Positions 57,101 to 64,000 of a stretch of DNA of 64,000 nucleotides are shown in pieces (position 1 is the stretch's first letter; every line of letters starts with the position of its first letter). A model generated the notes under the pieces. It had not been told where the DNA came from. It searched no databases and worked only from the letters and a program-made list of their open reading frames with translations. Made by a program: the position numbers and the translations under genes. The DNA lies in assembly GCA_030549495.1 (NCBI GenBank), contig JAUIRK010000875.1, positions 709,501-773,500 on the forward strand. Reading direction: 5' to 3'. Origin of the DNA: Nectonema munidae (Eukaryota; Nematomorpha; Nectonematoida; Nectonematidae).

Positions 57101-60100
57101 ATTTTGAAAAAAGGGTATATAAAAGAGTAATTATTTTGAAAACTAATAATAATTATTCAGAGGTCCATCCAATTGCCTCACAAAACAAAATAAAATTTTT
57201 GAGGGACCAAATTGGGCAGACAGAATTTTCCCGTTAAATAAAATATAAACCAAATTGTCCAGAGGGCAAATTGTCCTTGAACACAGCGTATATATATATA
57301 AGTAATCACTTAATAAATACAAACTAAATAGTGGGATTTACGTCTTTGTATTCGGGAAGTCCATTGTACCAGCCGACGATGGATCTGGCAGAATGAACAC
57401 CCGCCAAATTCTAAAACATTAAATGTAGATTTTAAAAACAAAGAGTTATCATTTAACAGATAACGTTAAATATAACATTAATAGAATTGCTTGTATGAAG
57501 TACGGATAGGGACAATTTGGCCTCAAGGCAATATTTATATCAATATATATTTAGAGGCCGAATTTTCTTGACGGTGAATTGGCCTGCTTCCAGAAGTACT
57601 ATATGCATTGAAATAATAGAAGGATAAAATGGAATGTAAGCTAAAAACTTTTTAGTTTACAATACCAAAACTGTTTTTGACTATTTTTAATTGAACAAAT
57701 ATATTATTGATATACCACACATATATGCATGCCATCATAATATCTGCTAATATATCATTTTACTCAGATCCAATACACTTTAGTTACGAATAAAAAAATT
57801 GGAAAAGAAATTCTCAACCACAGTGTCTTGCGGGATAGAAGGTGTTGTGATTTAAAAATAAATATTATATATGAATAGGGATATAGTGATGTAACAAAAT
57901 TTATGGAGGTAGGATGTAACGAAATAATCGAGTTTGAAAATCGCTGAAAAAATTTTCTGCTTCATGCTGAAAAAAGAACCCATTAAAATCCCTTTAAGAC
58001 TTAAAGGAGTCTACAAGAGAGCATTGAGTGTATGTCTATTTCAATTGCTATTAAAGATCTGAAGCAAGGGGAAATACAAGAAATAAGTTTTCTACTTAAA
58101 AAGCTACAAAATTTGTGAAAGTTCGCTAATATTATTGAATAAAAAACTATTACTTTTTTTTGGTAAAAATTATGCTAGACTGTTTTTTATAAAAAATTTC
58201 TTTGTTTGCCGAGAAAACCAGGGTTATCTGAATGTTAGCAACAAATAATTCTTACTTCTCCAGGAATATTCAGTCGCCTGTCTCTTGAAGAACCATATGC
58301 CTAAAAAAATTACAAAATCTTTACAACGGTTGAAAGAATATCAATCAGGTATTTTTAAGAAAATTACAATCAAAGATCAATTTTAAAAAATTCCAAATTG
58401 TACTTCCTCTAAACTATCAGTGTATTCAATTTTTAAAGCTGCTTAATTTTTTAAATTTGTATTCCTTAAAATGGAAATAATATACCAAAATGTAATATCT
58501 GTAAGGGCCATAATTATATTAGGGGGCAGTTGTCGCCCACTCTTAAATACCATATGTGCAGCCCTGTTAAACGATTTGCGTGCACTCACAGAGTATTTTA
58601 TGCAATCACAAAACAAGAGATAGTCAATCCAAGCCCTATTCCTGATCATAGTAGCACTAACGCACACTAAATAAACACAATTCGATTTTTTAGATCAACA
58701 CATCAGTTCGAAAGAGTCAGAAACAAAAGTAAAAGTGGCCTTACTCACCAATACAACGGCATTGAAGTTTTTGCGGAGAGCAGATATTCCTAATTTTTTT
58801 CCAATCTGAACGTTGCCGTGAAAAGAAAAACGCGGATTCTCTGCCACTTTTGTGAAAGTATTTATCACATTCTAAAAAAAGTCATTAACGCTGTTGTAAA
58901 GTTAAAAATATCAAAATAATAAACGATTTTCATTATTTATATAGTAAACCATCGTGATTAAGTGAGAATATTACAACAAAAAAAGAGACTCTATAAGAAA
59001 TGGAGTAGAAAAAGGGAGGCATTTTGTATATTAATACATCAATAATAAAATGCATTACAAATATTATCGACTTTGTAATCATCGGTGCTAGAATTTCATT
59101 TCTTATTTTTTAATATACCCTCTTTTATATACAAACGAATTGCCAAACGTTCAGGACTTGAATCATGTCAAAAATTAAGCAACTTGTTTAGCAACCCTCA
59201 GACCTTATATGGATCTCTTGCCAAATTTTATTGGAATTGTAAACATCGCCTCCATTTCTCCCTTTCCGAAGAAATGAGACTCATTTTGAGGTAGCAATTA
59301 AGTATTTTTAATATAAATTAATAAAAATAAAAATAAAATTATTATTAAATAATATAATAATACTGCTAAGTAGCCATCTAAGCAACTTGAGACGGGATCC
59401 AGAAAATGGAATTGTTTATATATAAATAAAGGTGTATCCAATGCGTGTATTCATCAGTTTTCTGCGTTGTATAGTATCATTACAACTTTTAAGGAGCGGG
59501 GAAATTATTTTCATTCTTTTTTTTCTATTAGGTACGTCACTGCTCATAATAATTGAATTTAGTAAAATTTCTATTACTAATATTGTACATCTTGATTTTA
59601 AAAAATATGCATTTGCTTCTAACAACTCTCTTTCAACCTTTTGAAGGTCAGTGCGACACTTAACACAAGTGAGTCCATACTTTAGTGAGGTGAAAATGGG
59701 TAAAAGAAAATTCATTTGTCTAAAAAAATTTGTTGTGTTTAGCCAAAAAATGATAAAGCTTAAACATGATTTATTTGTAGTATATAAATTGATTGGTAAT
59801 CGGCTAAATAATGAACTCGACTAAAGGGTCAACTTTTACAAGTTGCATGAGACCGGTCAATAAGGGGGAGCAAGGGTAGTGGAGTCTTTGCCCCAGCCCC
59901 CTGGGATATATTTTGCCCCCTTTGAAACCCCCTTGAAATATATAAATGGATACATATTCTTATAGTTCTGGCCCCATTAAAATAAGTTTGCTTCCCCCCC
60001 CCCCCTCCCCACCCTGTACTAGGAGTCTCAAGTGTGAGAACTTTTGAAATCCCATGCTATTACTTTTTTTAGTTTCATTGAGAGTATGCGAACTACGGAT

Positions 60101-61900
60101 AGTTGGATTATGAGTAAATACTGTTATCTTTGAAATTTTCAAGAAGAATTTAATTTCTTGAAATTCACGAATACAAAAATTCCTCGAAATTAAATTCCGG
60201 GAACTTAATTTCTCGAGTTTGAAGTTTTTTTATAGGAAATTTTTTATACCATTTAAAATTTTTCATATATACAATTAAAAATCAATGTAATGTCGATATT
60301 AAGGACTCAATAAGTTTAAAAACTAAATTTTTTTAGGTTAAATATCTTAGGAATATTTATTCACGGATTTATTTTTGAGGAATAGTAATTCACGAAATTT
60401 TGTTCTCGCAAAACTAATTACATTACTGTGATATGGATATCGCATGTTAATTCTAACTTTACATTATTTTTTAGTTCTAGGAGAAATGAAGAACCCGGAG
60501 ATTTGCAGACCTTTCCTTGTGATTTAACGCCTTCTCTCTCTATAAACTCACTCACTTTCCATATCTCTCTTTTTCTCTTAAACACTCTCATTCTAAATTG
60601 TTTTTTCAATGTTTTGGTGTTCCACACACATACAGTGAGTGTCCTATTTAGGGTGGCACACGTGCCATGGGTATAATTAAGCCGTTAAAAACTAAGATGA
60701 TCAGTATCTAATTTAAAGAAAACGAATTGTAAAAAAGTATTATTAAATGCAGAAGATTCTAAAGTCACAATAGTCCACTCTGGGTGTTAACCGCCTAATA
60801 ACCCTTTGAGGATCGGAATTTTGAAGATTAATCGTTTACTTTCTTTTTCAATGAAATTTTATATATCTAAATCAGATGATTTTTATTTCTTTGGATATGG
60901 GTGTTCCATCGGTCAGCAAAGCAAAAATGTAAATTGGGAAAAAAATTCATACTATTATTTATAAATTTTCAAAAAAATGAAACCTATAATATTGTATTTG
61001 AAAACCAAGATTACAAGAAAGAAAAGACAAATTGAAGGTAAAATTTACTTTAACATCAGGATGATCTGGTGCAACGCCATATCTCACCAATCCAAAGGGA
61101 AAAGGAGAAGCATCGTAGAGACTAACTAAAACTTTTTCATGGTGCTGAAATAGAAAGTAAAACCTGCTATGAAGTTAGTATGATCTTAGCATCAATTTTA
61201 AATGACGCAGACGATTTTTGATTCATAAGATTAAAATCGTCTGCCTTAAGTTGTATAAAAGCTAATTCAAAAAATAGACGATTCGTTTTCGAAAATCTGG
61301 GTATTAACACTTTTATGCAATAATTTTTCAAAAACTAATCGTCTGCTTTCTTTTTAAATGAATTTAAAAAGGTTAACTACCTGATTCGACAATTGTCGAC
61401 TTTACAAAAATGGAAATCGTCTGCGTTTAAATGCTTTTTAATACAAATCTTCGGCTTTACATTAGATATCGTTTGATTAATTTGTTCGTTAACCGATTAA
61501 CCCGTTAACGACCAGAATAATCAGACGATATCTAATCTAAAGCAGAAGATTTGTATTAAAGAGCATTGATAAACGCAGACGATTTTATTTTTGTAAAGTC
61601 GATTATAGTCGACATTGGGCGTTAACGGGTTAATATAAATCTAGGCAGACGATTTTTATTTTATCGCCCATTGATGACCCTTTATGCGTAAAGGGGTTAA
61701 GGTACTTGTATAGTAAATTACTTAACGTCACCTGCTTTTTCGGGGATGAAAAGGGTTGAAAGAAGCAAAAATACCTTTAATAAATGATAAGCAGTGTAAA
61801 AACCAGCAGGTCCACTTCCAACAATGGCAACGTGATACGATCGATTGAAACAGAGCTGTTCTTTAAAATGCGCAAAAGTACGAAAATAAAGAAACTTCAT
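45019..61900 (-). CDS. FDXR: NADPH:adrenodoxin oxidoreductase, mitochondrial (12 exons)
   Basis: Twelve coding exons (minus strand): 61900-61775, 61144-61049, 58871-58749, 58300-58256, 57410-57342, 55590-55486, 54817-54625, 53334-53153, 52123-52058, 51994-51886, 48948-48784, 45167-45019. Sizes sum to 1428 bases, 475 residues (human 491), and all junctions are GT/AG and in phase. The flavoprotein passes electrons from NADPH to mitochondrial ferredoxins for Fe-S cluster and cytochrome P450 work. Landmarks: a short basic/aromatic presequence (residues 1-20), FAD-binding [14 protein letters not shown] (24-37), [19 protein letters not shown] (56-74), [19 protein letters not shown] (112-130), NADPH-binding [14 protein letters not shown] (167-180), [17 protein letters not shown] (213-229), [10 protein letters not shown] (337-346), [17 protein letters not shown] (375-391) and the C-terminal [10 protein letters not shown] and GKPREKL. 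No inactivating change seen. Introns total 15.4 kb and carry most of the repeats listed from 45 to 61.7 kb. Confidence 0.95.
45474..45602. mobile_element. piggyBac-like MITE, subfamily A
   Basis: TTAA (45474-45477) then CTACCAAAATAATGAGACGA, ending GTCGTCAACTGG-TTAA (45599-45602). The terminal CCC has drifted. In FDXR intron 11. Confidence 0.65.
46311..46437. mobile_element. piggyBac-like MITE, subfamily A
   Basis: TTAA (46311-46314), CCGGTTATCGACC, ending GGTCAGTAACGGG-TTAA (46434-46437). Contains GTCGACTTTACAAAAATAAA and AGATATCGTCTGATTATTCT. Confidence 0.75.
46541..46677. mobile_element. piggyBac-like MITE, subfamily B, next to the transposase remnant
   Basis: TTAA (46541-46544), CCCATTAAGTACC, ending CTTAATGGG-TTAA (46674-46677). 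It carries CAGAC boxes. The transposase frame begins only 28 bases to the right. Confidence 0.78.
46706..48319 (+). pseudogene. piggyBac transposase remnant
   Basis: In order: IWYLFF-type start and [12 protein letters not shown] (46873 onward), [20 protein letters not shown], then [13 protein letters not shown] (first catalytic Asp) and [14 protein letters not shown] (about 47330-47420). Next come [20 protein letters not shown] (second Asp) with GTLTTNKR, then [24 protein letters not shown] and [20 protein letters not shown]. The end is the Cys-rich finger [20 protein letters not shown] plus CNDH. A GTAAGT...TTTAG stretch (47237-47294) looks like a small intron. Several frame changes and at least one in-frame stop break it, and the third catalytic Asp appears replaced (TNFKAV where D-x-K-x-V is usual). 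Element ends were not securely found. Antisense to FDXR, in its intron 11. Confidence 0.85.
48560..48690 (-). repeat. LINE 3' tail fragment
   Basis: On the minus strand TTTTCTTCCTCTGA, GGTTTTTAC-x-GTTAGGTAGTG and TTAGTAATCAAGTTA match, in order, the 3' tail of the LINE at 35410-35510. A 5'-truncated copy in FDXR intron 11. Confidence 0.6.
48949..51885. other. FDXR intron 10, no gene recognised
   Basis: A 2.9-kb AT-rich intron. 51470-51610 contains GGAGTTGGAGCTGGAG and GGAGTCGGAG, reminiscent of decayed hAT-type MITEs; boundaries unclear. Confidence 0.35.
52885..52980 (-). repeat. tRNA-like SINE head
   Basis: On the minus strand TATGGTCTAGTGGTGGGAGC (box A) and GGTTCGATTCCC (box B) are spaced as in a tRNA. 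The acceptor stem does not pair, so this is a SINE or tRNA pseudogene, not a functional tRNA gene. It lies in FDXR intron 8. Confidence 0.6.
53409..53725. repeat. Near-perfect 317-bp palindrome
   Basis: Two arms of about 150 bp are identical by eye and separated by about 11 bases (centre 53567). On the plus strand the right arm reads CTTGATAAA (53632-53640), hairpin GAAACG-TTGC-CGTTTC, then GAAA (53657-53660), a ribozyme-like order seen in Penelope-type ends. It lies in FDXR intron 7 and would form a long hairpin in the transcript. Confidence 0.8.
53794..53904. mobile_element. piggyBac-like MITE, subfamily C
   Basis: TTAA (53794-53797), CCCAAAGACCA, ending GGTCGTAAATGGG-TTAA (53901-53904), with GCAGACGACTTTAGC and its inverted AATTCGTCTGCG inside. 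In FDXR intron 7. Confidence 0.75.
55346..55449. mobile_element. piggyBac-like MITE, subfamily C
   Basis: TTAA (55346-55349), CCCTTTCGTGACCAG, ending CTGGTCACGAAAGGG followed by a decayed TTAA. The 15-base terminal inverted repeat is perfect. Contains AATCAGACGATATTTA. In FDXR intron 6. Confidence 0.78.
56433..56831. repeat. 400-bp inverted repeat, Penelope-end-like
   Basis: The left arm (TTATGGTAAAAACTTTATTG) mirrors the right arm (AATAAAGTTTTTTACGATAA). Near the centre GCAGCCAATCACAA mirrors TTGTGATTGGCTGC. On the minus strand the left arm has CTGAAGA, a weak hairpin, then GAAA; the right arm has TTGAAGAAGCC but no GAAA. In FDXR intron 5. Confidence 0.7.
57411..58255. other. FDXR intron 4, nothing recognised
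   Basis: AT-rich intron without an identifiable element. Confidence 0.35.
58872..61048. other. FDXR intron 2 with poly-C tract and MITE remnant
   Basis: A C12 tract lies at 59994-60005. A 99-codon frame on minus (59715-59416) matches nothing I recognise. A diverged piggyBac-like MITE spans 60677-60797. Confidence 0.4.
60677..60797. mobile_element. piggyBac-like MITE, strongly diverged
   Basis: TTAAGCCGTTAAAAACT at the left and GGGTGTTAACCGCCTAA at the right, with ACAATAGTCCACTCTGG as in the copy at 45474. Confidence 0.5.
61200..61372. repeat. CAGACGA-box repeat remnant
   Basis: GCAGACGATTTTTGATTC with its inverted AAATCGTCTGCC, a further TAGACGATTCG and TAATCGTCTGC. It resembles the interior of the neighbouring MITEs but lacks clean ends. 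In FDXR intron 1 and reaching exon 2 side. Confidence 0.5.
61373..61500. mobile_element. piggyBac-like MITE, subfamily A
   Basis: TTAA (61373-61376), CTACCTGATTCGAC, ending CGTTAACCGA-TTAA (61497-61500). Contains GTCGACTTTACAAAAATGG and AGATATCGTTTGATTAAT. In FDXR intron 1. Confidence 0.7.
61497..61633. mobile_element. piggyBac-like MITE, subfamily A, best-preserved copy
   Basis: Shares the TTAA at 61497-61500 with the previous copy. CCCGTTAACGACCAG at the left; GGGCGTTAACGGG-TTAA (61630-61633) at the right. Contains AATCAGACGATATCTAATC and GCAGACGATTTTATTTTTG. Confidence 0.8.
61634..61700. repeat. Partial piggyBac-like MITE
   Basis: GGCAGACGATTTTTATTTT followed by GACCCTTTATGCGTAAAGGG and TTAA at 61697-61700; only the right end is recognisable. 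Confidence 0.45.
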
Positions 61901-63898
61901 TTTTTATTTAAAAAACTCTTTTTAAAACTAAAATAGAAATTTTTTTAATTATTTTATTAAAATACGTAATATTTCAAAATGTATAAGGCATTTATAAGTC
62001 AAGAATATGATCTAAAAGTACAAAATGTTTTAAGGCTTGCATCTGATTATGTGGTGCCTATTTGGTGGAATAAATTATAGAGGCACAAAATTCGCTGATT
62101 TATGAAAAGGATTATAACAAGGATGTGTTCTGGCTCCAAATATGTATATCTACCGTGAATACATTGGAAAAGTAGAGAGGAAATAAAAGGAACCAATTTG
62201 AAAGACAAAGTATAAGTAACCTGAGATATTACAGAGAAAAGCAATTCAGAATAAAATAATATCAAAAGATACAGTAGAACAGCGCGCGCTCTCTCTATAT
62301 ATATATTCTCATTTATAATTTAAATCTTGGTATTTATATTAAAATGAAAAAACATAACAAACTGCCTTATTAATACTATATACGCTGAACTTTAACACTT
62401 TAAGATCATTTTCATTTCTTGGGACACTGGTAATTTTAGGCATCTCTAGTAGAATAAGAACTTATTTTCTCCCTGGAATTCAGGGTAACTAGGAGTCAAA
62501 CATGACTTAGTAACAGACTGTATATATGTCTCAAAATGAAATTTCTAAGGAAGTAACAAATGTTCTAAAAATAGATTGAAAAAAAATAAAAGCAGCGTTA
62601 TAGGACCTTTATTAAATTAGTATATAAAATGTAATTAAAGTTAAAGATTTTCATCAAAAAGCAGAACAGCTACTGAATTTTAACCGAAGACTTTGTTTGA
62701 TCAATGCTGGAAATTTAAACAATCATAGTAACACCCACTGAATAAAAATATCTGAAACAATAAATAAATGGTTTGCTATATAATTAAGTTAAATTATAAA
62801 AGGTTCCCTGCTAATATTCTAAGCATAAAGAGTTGTGATCATTTTAGTAGTTAAGTGTGAATACCTGTTTCAAATAAATATTCTCTTCTTAACACTTACA
62901 ATGGATCACTAATTAAAAGAAAAAAATATTCAATTAAAATATTTATGATCATGACAAACAGATAGAAAGCAAATTTCTTAAAAACTATTTAAAGCTTCTT
63001 TTTTTCAATAAAGATTATGATTAATGGGTTTACCTTGGAAAACAGATGGTTAAAATGATTAAATCATGTATGAACTCATTTAAAACATAAGCAGACGATA
63101 TTTTTTTAAAAAGTTGTGCTAAAATAAATATTTTTTCTTATATTTAGCCATTTTTAAAATTAAAAAAGAAAAATTAATAAAAAAAATAATAAAGCAACGA
63201 TATTTCGACCTTACAGACTTTTTCAAGAACCTTAAATGAAAATAAGATTAAAATTACAATACTTCGAATTGTATGCTTTGTTAACATGTACTTAGATTGC
63301 CTTGTATTTACTGTGATTTTCAAATGATATGCTTTAGGAATTTTTTTATATCGTATTATTCAACTAACTCTACCTATCTTTTCTTTTTTTTATTTTTTCA
63401 AAATTTAATGAGGATTTTTTTTCCTATTTTTTTCATATCAATTTTCAATTCTTATTATAAATATAGATTTACTTGAGTTCTACATTATTGTTAGGTGTGA
63501 CAATAACCTGTTTGGTTTGATCCACAATGCTGACTGTTATTACTATCGTTATGCGTTTTTTTCTCAAAATAAAAAAAAAATTGATGGTGTAGTGGTGCCA
63601 TAATATATAATATATATGTGCAAACAACTTATAAGAATAGAAACAAATAAAGAGAAGATAAGGGGTGCGTAGAGCACGAGAATCAACTTAATTATGGATA
63701 TTGGTGTGTGTGGTGTAGAAAGAAGTGGTATGAGTAGCCTGAGGGTGGTCATTTTTTGAGTTCTATGTTTCCATTTGGTTGTAGGCATTTTTATTATTTA
63801 GGTATGTTTTATTTGATAAATAAAAGTTGAGAACCAATGTAAGATACTTCCATTTCAGATTACTTGTGTTCAATTTGTGTCTTAGCCACTCTACTGAT
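61901..63898. other. Region upstream of FDXR, no gene recognised
   Basis: AT-rich; should contain the FDXR promoter. A short CT/TA microsatellite lies at 62288-62308. 63195-63230 (minus strand GGTCGAAATATCGTTGC) resembles a Penelope-type end but has no pairing stem. Confidence 0.35.
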
Positions 63899-64000
63899 AT
63901 GAAGTTTGTTCGAAAGGTTTTGAATAATGTAAATGACATTTCTATAGCCGTAGAGTATTCAGCTAAACACAGTCTTCATTTGCAAGAACAGCTTCAGCAG
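63899..64000 (+). CDS. Possible first exon of an unidentified gene, cut by window end
   Basis: An ATG at 63899 opens a 34-codon frame that runs to the last base: MKFVRKVLNNVNDISIAVEY then SAKHSLHLQEQLQQ. The composition (balanced, amphipathic, not low-complexity) is protein-like and unlike the surrounding AT-rich noise. I do not recognise the family. Orientation would be divergent from FDXR, with about 2 kb between the starts. Confidence 0.35.
   Translation, partial: MKFVRKVLNNVNDISIAVEYSAKHSLHLQEQLQQ

Noticed and set aside
59416-59715. 99-codon minus strand frame in FDXR intron 2
   Set aside because: No recognisable motif, no splice context, antisense frames also open; left unassigned.
60793-60930. 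Another TTAA-type MITE
   Set aside because: Similar internal sequence to 23520-23610 but no clear TTAA/CCC ends on either side; too decayed to call.
63190-63230. A further hammerhead-like core on the minus strand
   Set aside because: GTCGAAATATCG resembles Penelope ends, but the sequence before it cannot form stem II.

Overview
This is an AT-rich (roughly 70%) eukaryotic, almost certainly metazoan, chromosome segment. Genes are sparse and mostly split by introns, and transposons dominate. The gene set (secretory serpin, RAMP4/SERP1, WDR4, mitochondrial adrenodoxin reductase, a seven-helix receptor) and the transposon set (ZBED-type hAT, piggyBac, Helitron, Penelope-like and non-LTR elements) fit an invertebrate. 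I cannot fix the phylum; an arthropod (copepod-like) or a divergent cnidarian/myxozoan would both fit.

Layout. 1-13.1 kb: the 3' part of a serpin gene (+). Its last intron has swallowed a ZBED-type hAT (3941-12662), which contains a Penelope-like element (about 5881-12172), which in turn contains a Helitron (8183-11583). 13-20 kb: intergenic, with an intronless seven-helix receptor-like gene (-), a Mutator-like MITE with a perfect 9-bp target duplication, and piggyBac-like MITEs. 20.4-22.5 kb: a hAT with clear ends and an 8-bp duplication. 23.2-26.3 kb: a three-exon RAMP4/SERP1 gene (-) with another hAT remnant in its first intron. 26.4-31.5 kb: tRNA-derived SINEs, a ZBED-type hAT remnant, and a hAT-type MITE inserted exactly at the start codon of a small CTF8-like gene (+). 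33.4-35.5 kb: a LINE. 36.1-40.0 kb: tandem repeats and a 1.56-kb foldback element. 40.2-41.3 kb: intronless WDR4 (-). 42.1-43.4 kb: a second LINE (-). 45.0-61.9 kb: a complete 12-exon adrenodoxin reductase (FDXR) gene (-), 475 codons, every exon junction in phase; its introns hold a piggyBac transposase remnant, a LINE tail, a tRNA-like SINE, two long palindromes and many MITEs. At the right edge a short open frame on + may begin another gene.

Two themes recur. First, at least a dozen short elements flanked by TTAA with CCC...GGG ends and internal CAGACGA boxes are scattered over 15-61.7 kb; they look like piggyBac-type MITEs, and a decayed piggyBac transposase sits in the same window. Second, three inverted-repeat structures carry hammerhead-ribozyme-like cores (a CTGA-type box, a short hairpin, then GAAA) of the kind known from Penelope-like element ends. 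The host genes do not form a pathway; they are independent housekeeping or secretory genes.
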